Origin: Firmicutes bacterium UBA4996 | GTDB taxonomy: Bacteria > Bacillota > Limnochordia > Darwinibacteriales > Darwinibacteriaceae | Reading direction: 5' to 3' | Length of the DNA: 41,969 nucleotides | Assembly (NCBI GenBank): GCA_002396805.1 | Contig: DGYW01000065.1 | Location: 100,335 to 142,303, forward strand | Shown here: positions 23,486-32,299 of the stretch, in pieces | Layout of the letters: the number at the start of each line of letters is the position of its first letter | How positions within the stretch are numbered: position 1 is the first letter of the stretch | Notes under the pieces: model-generated | What the model saw: only the letters and a program-made list of their open reading frames with translations | What the model was told of the DNA's origin: nothing | Database searches by the model: none | Made by a program: the position numbers and the translations under genes

Positions 23486-24364
23486 CTACTCGATGTTCTG
23501 AACTTGTTCTCGAATTTTTTCCAACTCGCTCTTCAATTCCACCACTAAACTGGCGATCTGCAAATTATTCGCCTTGGAACCAATGGTGTTGACTTCACGA
23601 TTTATTTCTTGTATTAAAAAGTCTAGTTTGCGTCCTACAGACTGATCAGAATGCAAACCGTCTCTTAATTGCTGAATATGACTGGATAAACGCACCAGTT
23701 CTTCGTCGATGCTACACCGGTCAGCAAATATTGCCACTTCACCCAGGAAACGTTCTTCTGTAATGTTTGTCCCATCAAGCAAGTCGCCTAACCGTTCATG
23801 AAGTCGATGACGGTAATCTGCAACCACTTGGGGAGCAATCTGACTAACTTGTTCTACTAAACCTTCAACAACTAGTGTTTTCTCCAAAAGATCTACTCGG
23901 AGCCGTTGACCTTCAACCTTTCGCATCTGTTCTAAATCATCTAAGGCTAGGTGAGTGGCTTCCAAAAATATGGCCTGGAGACTCTCCCAATTTAGCTCAG
24001 GCTCCCTAATTTCCACAAGATCAGGTAAAGCTAGGATTTGATCTAGAGTAATCTGTTCGGTACTACCTATATTTGCTTGGATAATGTCTAAAGCCTGAAG
24101 ATAACCTTGGAGCAGACCTTTATTTATATCTACGATTCGCTCTTGGTCGCCGAACTCCTCCACATTAATCATTACTTCGACTCTACCTCGAGCAATCCTG
24201 CCTTGAATTGCGGAACGCAAAGGTTCTTCCAATTGATTATATTGCTTCGGTAGCCGAATGAAAAGATCTAAATAGCGATGATTAACAGATTTGAGTTCGA
24301 CTTTTACGGCATAATGCTGATTTTTAGCTTCCCCTTGTCCAAAACCCGTCATGCTTTTTATCAA
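23486..24364 (-). CDS. yicC: YicC family endoribonuclease
   Basis: This 292-aa protein starts MIKSMTGFGQGEA and has the YicC N domain (KVELKSVNHRYLDLFIRLP) and the C-terminal DUF1732 domain (GRKLDFLIQEINREVNTIGSKAN, near the end). Family members are reported to be RNases acting on mRNA or small RNAs. I use TTG at 24364, since GGAGGG lies 8 nt before it and it restores the family's MI(R/K)SMTGFG start. It is the first gene of the conserved yicC-remA-gmk-rpoZ block. Confidence 0.93.
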   Translation of the reverse strand: MIKSMTGFGQGEAKNQHYAVKVELKSVNHRYLDLFIRLPKQYNQLEEPLRSAIQGRIARGRVEVMINVEEFGDQERIVDINKGLLQGYLQALDIIQANIGSTEQITLDQILALPDLVEIREPELNWESLQAIFLEATHLALDDLEQMRKVEGQRLRVDLLEKTLVVEGLVEQVSQIAPQVVADYRHRLHERLGDLLDGTNITEERFLGEVAIFADRCSIDEELVRLSSHIQQLRDGLHSDQSVGRKLDFLIQEINREVNTIGSKANNLQIASLVVELKSELEKIREQVQNIE

Positions 24365-24437
24365 ATCTGTTCCCTCCATTTAGAGCTCGCCTTTACCTAC
24401 TCTAATTCGGGTTTTGGGAAAAAAATCCTGCTACACT

Positions 24438-27116
24438 CTACACTTTCAGCAAGGATAGATGTTTCTTCACTGCTCTACGCACTAAGCGAATAACAGTCTC
24501 CAAAAAGAGAGGAAACTGAGAAAAAAGAACCACAAAAATCCAGTCGTCCAACGTCAGGGCTACAGTCTGGAACACCGTTTGCATGAACTCATTGTAGATA
24601 ATAAAAGCTTGCGCTCCACCAGAGAGCAACACTGCCACAACTAAATATAGATTACCCCAAAAGTTCATCTCAAAAAGAGAATAACGCTCCGAGCGACACT
24701 GAAAGGCAAAAATTAGCTGGGCTAAAACCAGAGTAGTAAAAGCCATGGTGCGAACACGAGCTAAGTCATGGGGATAGAGTCCTAAACCAAGGGCGAAGAT
24801 GGCCAAGGCAGAAAGACTAATAATTATCCCAGAAAATAGAACACGCACCAAAAGCCCTCGGGCCAACACCCCTTCCCGGGGATTTCGCGGCTTTTGAAGC
24901 ATTAGATCTACATCTGTTGGCTCTAAACCGAGGGCGATGGCAGGAAGCCCATCGGTGACCAGATTCATCCACAGAATCTGCATAGGAACTAACGGTAGAG
25001 GTAGACCAGCTAATGTAGCCAGGAGCATGGTTAGCACTTCTCCCACGTTGCAACCTAAGAGATAACGAATGAATTTGCGGATATTGTCGTAGATAGCCCG
25101 TCCTTCCTGCACCGCACTGATAATCGTTTCAAAATTGTCATCTAGTAAGACCATGGCACTTGCCTCTCGAGTCACATCCGTACCCTGAATACCCATGCTG
25201 ATTCCAATATCCGCTTCCTTCACTGCTGGCGCGTCATTCACTCCGTCTCCCGTCATGGCCACAATTTCTCCGTTTTTTTGTAAAGCCCGCACGATAGATA
25301 GCTTGTGGGTTGGTGCCACCCGGGCGAAGACCGCAGTGGTCTTGATCTGTTCTTGTTGTTGGAGGGGCGTGAGAGTTTCCCACTCTGCACCCGTAATCAC
25401 CTGATGGGCCCCTGAACTGAAGAGACCTATTCTGTGGGCGATGGCGCTAGCGGTTTTAGTATGATCACCTGTAACCATAATTGTGCGAATTCCTCCGAGT
25501 CTTGCTGCTCTAATCGCCGCAGGAACCTCGGGACGCGGAGGATCAAGCATACCCACCAAGCCGGTTAAAATAAGACCATGCTCCCAGTCCTGTTCGGAAG
25601 TGATCTGTCTCCCAAGGGGCTTATGAGCCATAGCTAAAACCCGCAGGGCTTGGTCAGCCATACCCTCCAAAACCTTGAGGGCTTCTTGTCTTCGTTCTTG
25701 AGTAAGGGGGACTACCTGCGTCCCGGATAACAGGTGAGTGCATCGTTGTAGCACCACATCGGGGGCCCCCTTCATTAAGGCCTGGTACTCCCCTCCATCC
25801 TTCACCACAACAGTCATTCTTTTTCGGTCCGAATCAAAGGGTAGGCTCTTAAACTCTTGGTATTGCCGTTTCAAGTTGGTTTGCTGTAGTCCACTTTGCA
25901 GAGAAAAACGTAACAAGGCCACCTCCGTTGGTTCACCGTAGAGATCATGGGGTCCATAAGCCTCTGCCTTCGTGCACAAAGCACCAATAGCCGCAGTGTA
26001 AAATAGAGAATCGTGATGTGATGTGATCCGAGGTGCCTTCTGATTACCAGCCAGGTTAAAGGTGAGAGGTGGCGCCCAAATGACTTGTACTTCCATTTGA
26101 TTGAGGGTAAGGGTACCAGTTTTATCTGAACAGATTACCGTGGCACAGCCCAAGGTTTCCACCGCGGGCAGCTGGCGAATGATCGCTTGCCTCTTGCTCA
26201 TCCTCTGCACCCCAACAGAAAGAGCAATGGTCACAACCGCTGGGAGTCCTTCAGGAATAGCCGCTACCGCCAACGTAACTCCCACCATGAACATTTTATA
26301 GACTGGAAAACCCTGCTTTACGCCAACAGCAAACACTAAAGCGACAATAGCGAGGCAGACTGCAACCAAGATCTTGCCAAGCTGATCCAAGCGCCGTTGT
26401 AAGGGTGTGGCAGTTTCTGGTTTTTCCTGCAAAAGATGAGCTATTTCCCCGATTTCCGTATCCATCCCGGTAGTGACCACCACCGCCTTCCCATAACCCC
26501 TGGTGACTAGTGTGCTTTTAAACACAACATTTTTTAGATCACCGAGGGATGTACTAACTCCACCCATCCACCGCTCATCCTTGGCCACAGCTACCGACTC
26601 CCCAGTAAGGGTAGATTCGTCCACGCTTAAGAGCTCACTTGTGACCAGGCGGGCATCAGCCGGGATACGATCCCCAGGCTCTAACAGGATTACGTCCCCC
26701 GGGACTAAGTGAGCTGCATCGACCAAAGTCTTATGACCCTCCCGAATCACCTTACCATAGGGTGCAGTCATTTTTCGCAAAGAGTCGAGGGACTTTTCTG
26801 CCCTATACTCCTGAATAAACCCTAGAACTGAGTTGAGCAGCACTATGGCCAAGATAGCACTAGCATCAAGGAATTCGCCTAGAAAGATAGACACAATCAC
26901 CGTTCCTAAAAGCACTAAGACCATGAAGTCTTGAAATTGATGCACAAAAATAAGCCAAGGAGATGGTGGTGGGGTTGTGATCAAAGTGTTAGGGCCCAAC
27001 CTGCTGAGACGTTCCGCAGCCTCTCGGCTAGATAAACCAACTTCTACGTTAGTGTTTAATTCTTTGATCAGCCTACTCAAAGGAGTCAGATGCCATTGTT
27101 TCGCCAAGTAGCTCAC
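24438..27116 (-). CDS. P-type ATPase, calcium-transporting (SERCA/LMCA1-like)
   Basis: This 892-aa membrane pump has an N-terminal cation-ATPase domain, TGES actuator loop (residues 171-174), phosphorylation site D331 in DKTGTLT, and GDGVNDAPA. Calcium ligands are recognisable: IPEGLP (E289), CNVGEV, and WMNLVTDGLPA with the N, T and D equal to SERCA N796, T799 and D800. That supports Ca2+ as substrate and not Na+/K+. It would export Ca2+ from the cytosol. The start is GTG at 27116 with a weak ribosome site. It shares strand with the TPR gene upstream but is separated by a terminator, so it probably has its own promoter. Confidence 0.9.
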   Translation of the reverse strand: MSYLAKQWHLTPLSRLIKELNTNVEVGLSSREAAERLSRLGPNTLITTPPPSPWLIFVHQFQDFMVLVLLGTVIVSIFLGEFLDASAILAIVLLNSVLGFIQEYRAEKSLDSLRKMTAPYGKVIREGHKTLVDAAHLVPGDVILLEPGDRIPADARLVTSELLSVDESTLTGESVAVAKDERWMGGVSTSLGDLKNVVFKSTLVTRGYGKAVVVTTGMDTEIGEIAHLLQEKPETATPLQRRLDQLGKILVAVCLAIVALVFAVGVKQGFPVYKMFMVGVTLAVAAIPEGLPAVVTIALSVGVQRMSKRQAIIRQLPAVETLGCATVICSDKTGTLTLNQMEVQVIWAPPLTFNLAGNQKAPRITSHHDSLFYTAAIGALCTKAEAYGPHDLYGEPTEVALLRFSLQSGLQQTNLKRQYQEFKSLPFDSDRKRMTVVVKDGGEYQALMKGAPDVVLQRCTHLLSGTQVVPLTQERRQEALKVLEGMADQALRVLAMAHKPLGRQITSEQDWEHGLILTGLVGMLDPPRPEVPAAIRAARLGGIRTIMVTGDHTKTASAIAHRIGLFSSGAHQVITGAEWETLTPLQQQEQIKTTAVFARVAPTHKLSIVRALQKNGEIVAMTGDGVNDAPAVKEADIGISMGIQGTDVTREASAMVLLDDNFETIISAVQEGRAIYDNIRKFIRYLLGCNVGEVLTMLLATLAGLPLPLVPMQILWMNLVTDGLPAIALGLEPTDVDLMLQKPRNPREGVLARGLLVRVLFSGIIISLSALAIFALGLGLYPHDLARVRTMAFTTLVLAQLIFAFQCRSERYSLFEMNFWGNLYLVVAVLLSGGAQAFIIYNEFMQTVFQTVALTLDDWIFVVLFSQFPLFLETVIRLVRRAVKKHLSLLKV

Positions 27117-27159
27117 TTCTTTCCCAGAATATCTATTGCAATCTATTCTAGGACCTCTA

Positions 27160-27194
27160 AAAATATAACGCCCCCTAGGTGGGACTAGGGGGCG
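27160..27194 (-). terminator. Terminator after the TPR gene
   Basis: CGCCCCCTAG (27169-27178) and CTAGGGGGCG (27185-27194) make a perfect 10-bp stem. On the minus strand TTATATTTTTA follows. It lies 14 nt past the TPR stop. Confidence 0.8.
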
Positions 27195-27207
27195 GTGACT
27201 TATACAA

Positions 27208-27942
27208 CTATCTTGTTGCTTGAACTTCGTCCATGCGCTGAAAAGAGTGTTGCGCTTGTTCCGATCGGCCTACAGCCTCATAGCTTAAGCCTAGATAATA
27301 TAGGACTGATGGCGAACGCGGGGCCTGCAATTGTGCACGCTCCAAAGTCTCAATGGCCTGATCGTAATCTTCTAAGTAATACAATGTTTTCCCCAGGGCA
27401 AGGCGGGCATCGAGAAAGTCACCAGAAGTCTCGAGGGCTTGTTCAAATGCATCCTTCGCCCCCAAATAATCGCCCTGTTCAAAGGCAATTTGCCCCAAAC
27501 CTAGATAGGCTCGGGCAAAGCTTTCATCCTCCTCATCACCAGGAACGGCCATTGCATAGTAAGTAGTGGCCTCTTGGATACGACCCATACCATAATAAAG
27601 CTCACCAATTAGGGGATAAACCCATACCTCGTCCGGTTGGGTGCGGGCGAATTCTAAGTAATAACCAAGGGCAGTGCCCGGCCGATTAAGGTGTTGGTAG
27701 ACCATACCCATCATCAACAAGCCTTCACCACTCGGATCGCCTTCCTTCACTGCCTTGTCAAATTCTTCTAGGGCGATGCCTAAAGGGTTAACACCAGGAA
27801 AGTTTCGCTCAATCTGCATACTATGATAGAAGAGCGCTTGAAACCCATTGTCTAGAAACAAGGAAGACCCCTGGGCTTGCACCCAAAAGGCACCTACCAG
27901 AAGCACAACGAGAATTATAGCTGGTTTTTTCCATTTTTTCAC
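27208..27942 (-). CDS. Exported or membrane-anchored TPR-repeat protein
   Basis: This 244-aa protein starts with a basic stretch and one hydrophobic segment (AIILVVLLVGAFWVQAQG), a signal peptide or anchor without a lipobox Cys. The rest is at least four tetratricopeptide units, such as DEVWVYPLIGELYYGMGRIQEATTYY, ARAYLGLGQIAFEQGD and SPSVLYYLGLSYEAVGRSEQAQH. TPRs bind other proteins; the partner is unknown. The start is GTG after AAAAGGAG, divergent from rqcH. It ends in its own terminator. Confidence 0.8.
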   Translation of the reverse strand: MKKWKKPAIILVVLLVGAFWVQAQGSSLFLDNGFQALFYHSMQIERNFPGVNPLGIALEEFDKAVKEGDPSGEGLLMMGMVYQHLNRPGTALGYYLEFARTQPDEVWVYPLIGELYYGMGRIQEATTYYAMAVPGDEEDESFARAYLGLGQIAFEQGDYLGAKDAFEQALETSGDFLDARLALGKTLYYLEDYDQAIETLERAQLQAPRSPSVLYYLGLSYEAVGRSEQAQHSFQRMDEVQATR

Positions 27943-28005
27943 GGGTGCAACACTCCTTTTGAATCTAGCTTAATATTCTCTATTTCTCCCCAATCACCTT
28001 CTTAG

Positions 28006-28034
28006 TTGAGCAGCTAGTTCCCCAGTGATATAAT
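28006..28034 (+). promoter_or_regulatory. Promoter of rqcH
   Basis: TTGAGC (28006-28011), 17-bp spacer, TATAAT (28029-28034) on the plus strand, 24 nt before the start codon. Confidence 0.7.
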
Positions 28035-28057
28035 TACAACGACAAGGAGTGGTAACT

Positions 28058-29773
28058 ATGCCTTTAGATGGCTTAACCTTAAAAGTGCTCGTGAACGAAC
28101 TACACAACCGTTTGAGAAACGGTCGCGTCATCAAAATTTACCAACCTAATGAACTAACTATAACGATTCATCTTAGGTTACCAGGCACAACCGAAATACT
28201 ACTGATTTCCGCGGATCCCCTGCACCCCAGAATTCATACCATTCAAGAACAACCTCCAAATCCCATCAATCCACCGGCTTTTTGCATGCTGCTTAGGAAG
28301 CATTTAGAGCCTAGTCGCCTGCTCGGGGTGGAGCAGCAGGGTTGGGATCGCCTCGTCCATCTACGGTTTGAGTGCCCCGATGAGCGCGGTCAGTTAACAG
28401 AGAAGATGCTAGTGCTTGAAGTCATGGGTCGCCATAGCAATTTATTTCTAGTGAACCAAGAAGGCCAGATTTTGGACGCCCTTAAACGGTATCCCGAGCG
28501 GGATATAGCTCCAGGTTATCTTTATCAGGTTCCCTCCGACCAGGGCAAACAAGACCCCACTTCCTTCACAAAAGAAGAATTCGTGGATGAAGTGCGTTTA
28601 CTAGCACCCCCCACTCCTCTGTGGAAATGGATTCAAGATTCTTGCCAAGGTTTCAGCAAGGTGGCAGCCCAAGAAGTAGTCCGACGGGGGGGATTTAAAC
28701 CCCAAACAAAACGCTCCGAGCTAACGAGTGCAGATTGGGAACGACTATACCTGTCCTTACAGGATCTTTTAACGGAGTTAGCCAAGGGCGGACAGCCCCA
28801 GTGGTACCCCGAACAAAAGGACTTTGCAGCTTACCGCATCACCAATTCTCAAGGTAAGACTTTCTCCAGCACTGATGCGTTAATTCGCTCCATAGTAGGT
28901 GAACAGGTGCAAACTAGGCACATCGAGCAAAAAGCCAGCGCCCTAAGGAGACAACTAAACAATCACTACAAACGGGTACAAAGAAAAGAAACACTCCAAC
29001 TAGAAACCCTACGAGAAGCTGAAGGTGCCGATAGTTGGCGTCACCAAGGGGAACTTTTAACTGCCAGTTTTCATCTGATTCCCACCGGTCAACGTTCTGT
29101 GCAGGTGCCCGATTATACTTTACCCAATCAACCACTGGTTACTATTGAACTAGATCCTCGTCTATCTCCCAGCGCCAATATTCAGAGGATTTTTAAGCGT
29201 TATAATAAGGCTAAGGCCAGTAAAAAATTTACCCGGGTACAGCTAGAAAAAACACAGGAGGAACGAAGATATTTAGAGGACGTGCTCTTGCAAATTGAAT
29301 TAGCTGACGATGAGCTTATTCTAGAAGAAATTGAGCGAGAACTGACCAGATTAGGCTACTTGAAAACGCAAAACAAGCGACGTGGAGCCAAAGCTACGCC
29401 ACCACAGGGCCCTGAGCGTTATCTTTCCAGTGACGGTGTGACCATTTTAGTTGGGCGCAATAATCAACAAAATGATGAGCTCACCTTTCGGCTAAGTAGT
29501 CCCAACCATCTGTGGCTACATGCTCGCAATATTCCTGGTAGTCATGTAGTTATTTTAGCTGAAGGAGATATCCCTGGAGAAACTCTTGTGCAGGGCGCGC
29601 ATTTGGCAGCCTATTTCTCCCAAAGTAGAACTTCGCCCAAGGTACCCGTAGACTACACCCTTAGACGCCATGTGCGTAAACCTAGGGGAGCAAAACCTGG
29701 CTTTGTTCACTATGAACACGCTAAGACTATCATGGTTAATCCCGCGGAGTTTACCCTTCCCCCTAAAGCATAG
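28058..29773 (+). CDS. rqcH: Ribosome quality control protein RqcH (NFACT family)
   Basis: RqcH binds stalled 50S subunits carrying peptidyl-tRNA and adds C-terminal alanine tails that mark the peptide for degradation. The 571-aa product has NFACT-N (PLDGLTLKVLVNELHNRLRNGRV onward, with the D-R pair in GWDRLVHLRF), a helix-hairpin-helix, a long coiled coil (about residues 280-440) and the C-terminal NFACT-R domain (YLSSDGVTILVGRNNQQNDELTF, WLHARNIPGSHVVI). ATG 28058 is 8 nt after AAGGAG; an earlier GTG overlaps that site. It is a single-gene unit with its own promoter and terminator. Related streptococcal proteins were once called fibronectin-binding. Confidence 0.94.
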   Translation: MPLDGLTLKVLVNELHNRLRNGRVIKIYQPNELTITIHLRLPGTTEILLISADPLHPRIHTIQEQPPNPINPPAFCMLLRKHLEPSRLLGVEQQGWDRLVHLRFECPDERGQLTEKMLVLEVMGRHSNLFLVNQEGQILDALKRYPERDIAPGYLYQVPSDQGKQDPTSFTKEEFVDEVRLLAPPTPLWKWIQDSCQGFSKVAAQEVVRRGGFKPQTKRSELTSADWERLYLSLQDLLTELAKGGQPQWYPEQKDFAAYRITNSQGKTFSSTDALIRSIVGEQVQTRHIEQKASALRRQLNNHYKRVQRKETLQLETLREAEGADSWRHQGELLTASFHLIPTGQRSVQVPDYTLPNQPLVTIELDPRLSPSANIQRIFKRYNKAKASKKFTRVQLEKTQEERRYLEDVLLQIELADDELILEEIERELTRLGYLKTQNKRRGAKATPPQGPERYLSSDGVTILVGRNNQQNDELTFRLSSPNHLWLHARNIPGSHVVILAEGDIPGETLVQGAHLAAYFSQSRTSPKVPVDYTLRRHVRKPRGAKPGFVHYEHAKTIMVNPAEFTLPPKA

Positions 29774-29831
29774 AACAACAAGAAGCAGGCGAGTTCACAT
29801 ACCAGTCCTCTGCGCCTGCCCCTTGTTCTTG
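29772..29831 (+). terminator. Terminator after rqcH
   Basis: AGAACAA...GCAGGCG (29772-29791) pairs with CGCCTGC...TTGTTCT (29813-29829) in a long imperfect stem beginning at the stop codon. The tail is only moderately T-rich. Confidence 0.55.
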
Positions 29832-29835
29832 TCTT

Positions 29836-29881
29836 AGAAAATAAAGGTTACCTAAGCCCCCTCAGGTGATCTTTATTTTCT
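29836..29881. repeat. Second long hairpin in the rqcH-rsfA intergenic region
   Basis: AGAAAATAAAG (29836-29846) pairs with CTTTATTTTCT (29871-29881). The stem continues inward as GTTACCT/AGGTGAT to about 18 bp with two G-U pairs and a 10-nt loop. It is not followed by a T-run on the plus strand. From 29882 to 30062 I see AT-rich sequence and no gene. Confidence 0.6.
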
Positions 29882-30062
29882 TGTCAGGTAAAGTTCTTCC
29901 TTTTTCTAGATAATCCTGCTTTATTCTTCATATTCTTTGCGTTTTCCAACAATTTTATGTAAATTTGTTGCTATTCGATCTATAAGAATAAGAATAAACC
30001 CCTTGGTCATAATAATAGATAGATACTTTAGAAAGCTACTTTATACCTAAGGGGGATTTTTT

Positions 30063-30737
30063 ATGTCCAGTGATCAATCGACCGTTACAGCAGAAAGGGG
30101 TACAGTGCGTAACTGGACCGAAGCGGAAAAAGATCTTGTCTGGGAACAAGCGTGTCAGGCTAAGGAGGAAAACCTCCCCTTAACGGAGGCTTTTCGCCGT
30201 GTTGTCAAACTTTTGCCCCATCGTTCTGAAGCAGCGGTTGGTATGCTTTATTACAATGTATTGCGTAAAGAGCGAGAAGAACCAGTGATAACTAAAAAGC
30301 CTCAAGTAGTGTCCACACCAGACTTTAAAGTGGATACTAAGCTCTTAGAAGCCTTTCAAGGCTTACCAGAGTATATGCAAGAGCTGAATCAAAGAATCAA
30401 AGACTTAGAAAGTCGTTTAGAGCAACCTGATCCCTTCGCCATCTTAACTGCCTTAGCCACTCTAGCAACTGGGCAAGAAAACAACCAAACATATCAAGCA
30501 CAACTTGAGAGTTTACAGGCAGAAAATCAGACCTTACAAAGGACTAATCAGGCCCTTAAAGAGGATCTACAAAGACTAAAGCAAGCCTACGAGGATGCCT
30601 TAGGCATTTATGACATGTTCACAAACATGGCTAGCATCTCCCAAATCATGAGCTTAGGAGATTTTAAACAGCAGATGAAAACCACCCTGGATAAATGGGG
30701 TAATGTCCTTAAAGTTACCTTCGAGCGCCAAACCTAA
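30063..30737 (+). CDS. RsfA-like putative sporulation regulator (Myb/SANT-like domain plus coiled coil)
   Basis: This 224-aa protein has an N-terminal Myb/SANT-like helix bundle (RNWTEAEKDLVWEQ ... LPLTEAFRRV ... RSEAAVGMLYYNVLRKE, residues 16-70), a linker and a long coiled coil (about 105-190: LNQRIKDLESRLE, LESLQAENQTLQRTNQALKEDLQRLK). Arrangement and the W...E..L pattern resemble RsfA, a prespore regulator in Bacillus, but the match is by motif only. ATG follows AAGGGGGATTTTTT. It is monocistronic, convergent with the purine permease gene and separated from it by a terminator. Confidence 0.6.
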   Translation: MSSDQSTVTAERGTVRNWTEAEKDLVWEQACQAKEENLPLTEAFRRVVKLLPHRSEAAVGMLYYNVLRKEREEPVITKKPQVVSTPDFKVDTKLLEAFQGLPEYMQELNQRIKDLESRLEQPDPFAILTALATLATGQENNQTYQAQLESLQAENQTLQRTNQALKEDLQRLKQAYEDALGIYDMFTNMASISQIMSLGDFKQQMKTTLDKWGNVLKVTFERQT

Positions 30738-30779
30738 AAAAAGACCGGCTTCGTCTAGTGGCGAAGCCGATCTTTATTT
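30738..30779. terminator. Bidirectional terminator between the rsfA-like and permease genes
   Basis: CGGCTTCG (30746-30753) pairs with CGAAGCCG (30762-30769), extended by AAAGA/TCTTT. A- and T-runs flank both sides. Confidence 0.8.
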
Positions 30780-30785
30780 GTAGAA

Positions 30786-32126
30786 TTAACCTAGATAGAT
30801 AAAGCGTAGTACAAACAAGGCAGCCAACACATAAGTGAGGGCGTGCACTTCTTTAGCCTTACCACTGGCCACTTTAATAATGGGGTAAGCAATAAACCCA
30901 AGAGCGATCCCAGTCGCAATACTGTATGTGAAAGGCATGGCAATCATAGCAATAAACGCTGGAAGCGCTTCATCCATTTCGCTCCAAGGTACATCCATTA
31001 CAGACCGCAACATCATGGCACCTACTACAATGAGGGCTGGTGCAGTGGCAGCCGCCGGAACAATGGCGATGACTGGTAAGAAGAAGATGGCTAAGAAGAA
31101 ACAGAGAGCCGTAACCACGTTAGCTAGACCGGTGCGACCGCCTACAGCCACGCCAGAAGCAGATTCTACATAGGTGGTAACTGTTGGTGTACCGAAGATC
31201 GACCCAGCTACAGTACCGATGGCATCGGCAAGTAAAGCTTTGTTCGCTCGAGGCAATTTACCATCTTTGTCTAGAAAACCACCCTGCTGAGAGACACCGA
31301 TTAAGGTACCAATCGTATCAAAGAGGTCAACAAACAAGAAAGCGAAGATTACTTCTACCAAGCCGACTCCTAATGCCCCACGAATGTCTAATTTACCAAA
31401 GACAGGCGCCCAGGTAGCAAAGGTAGGAATCTTCATAAATCCATCTGGCATACTAGTAACGCCAAAGGGGATACCTAAGATTGTTGTACCTAAAATTCCC
31501 CATAAAATCGCGCCCTTTACTTTGCGAGCAAGCAAAATCCCTGTAATTAACACGCCAATTGCGGCTAAGAGGACTTCTGGTTGGCCTAAGTTTCCAATGC
31601 TGACAATGGTAGCAGGGTCCGCCTGAACTAATCCACTGTTTTGTAAACCAATAAAGGCAATAAACAAACCGATACCAGCACCAATAGCACTTTTTAAGCT
31701 AGCAGGTACTGCATCAATAATCATTTCCCGAATTCCAGTAAGAGAAAGCAGTATGAAAACGACGCCAGAGATAAAAACAGCACCAAGGGCTGTTTGCCAA
31801 GTGTAGCCCATACCAAAGACAACAGAATAAGTGAAATAAGCGTTCAAGCCCATCCCCGGTGCTAAAGCAAAGGGATAGTTGGCTAGGAAGGCCATGAGTA
31901 AAGTAGCAAGAATTGCTGAAAAAGCTGTGGCCATCATGACTGCATCAAAGGGCATGCCAGTCTCTGCCAAGATACTGGGGTTCACAAACAGAATATACGC
32001 CATGGTCATAAAAGTAGTGATACCGGCTACAATTTCCGTGCGGACAGTAGTCTTGTTCTCCGTTAACTTAAACCGTGTTTCTACCCAGCTTTGTTGCGCA
32101 GCCTGGGCCTGCTTTGTAGTACTCAT
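30786..32126 (-). CDS. NCS2-type purine (adenine/guanine/hypoxanthine) permease, PbuG/AzgA-like
   Basis: This 446-aa protein has about 12-14 hydrophobic segments. The AzgA/PbuG signature is clear: EIVAGITTFMTMAYILFVNPSIL, FALAPGMGLNAYFTYSVV, and FVDLFDTIGTLIGVSQQGG. Such carriers take up purine bases by proton symport. No purine riboswitch was found upstream. The ATG is preceded by GGAGGAACTAAGGGA. It is divergent from the pseudouridine synthase gene and ends in a shared terminator. Confidence 0.9.
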   Translation of the reverse strand: MSTTKQAQAAQQSWVETRFKLTENKTTVRTEIVAGITTFMTMAYILFVNPSILAETGMPFDAVMMATAFSAILATLLMAFLANYPFALAPGMGLNAYFTYSVVFGMGYTWQTALGAVFISGVVFILLSLTGIREMIIDAVPASLKSAIGAGIGLFIAFIGLQNSGLVQADPATIVSIGNLGQPEVLLAAIGVLITGILLARKVKGAILWGILGTTILGIPFGVTSMPDGFMKIPTFATWAPVFGKLDIRGALGVGLVEVIFAFLFVDLFDTIGTLIGVSQQGGFLDKDGKLPRANKALLADAIGTVAGSIFGTPTVTTYVESASGVAVGGRTGLANVVTALCFFLAIFFLPVIAIVPAAATAPALIVVGAMMLRSVMDVPWSEMDEALPAFIAMIAMPFTYSIATGIALGFIAYPIIKVASGKAKEVHALTYVLAALFVLRFIYLG

Positions 32127-32162
32127 TCCCTTAGTTCCTCCTCAAAGGCAAATGTTTTTTTG

Positions 32163-32285
32163 TTACTCGGCATTATCTTTCGTCATTAGCCAACCGATTC
32201 CTGCTACCATTATAAAAATTGTTCGGTTATTTTCTCGTGGCAGGAATTGCCTGGCGATCAGCAAAGTAATGAGCAAAGCCCCCAA
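32163..32285 (-). CDS. Possible small two-span membrane protein upstream of the purine permease
   Basis: In the 173-nt gap before the permease the minus strand holds an open frame from TTG (32285) to TAA (32163), about 40 codons. It reads as two hydrophobic stretches (GALLITLLIARQFL and TIFIMVAGIGWLM) joined by PRENNR. The frame remains open further upstream, antisense to the pseudouridine synthase gene, without a good ribosome site at any TTG. It may be a leader, a degenerate fragment or chance. Confidence 0.25.
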   Translation of the reverse strand: MGALLITLLIARQFLPRENNRTIFIMVAGIGWLMTKDNAE

Positions 32286-32299
32286 AGTGAGGTAAAAAC

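Noticed and set aside
27126..27149. ATCTATT direct repeats and AGAATA/TATTCT inverted repeat before the Ca2+-ATPase
   Set aside because: Short, AT-rich and asymmetrical; no promoter can be placed with confidence, so I did not call an operator.
32127..32299. Purine riboswitch upstream of the NCS2 permease
   Set aside because: The conserved junction sequences and paired loops of the purine aptamer are not present on the minus strand of this interval.
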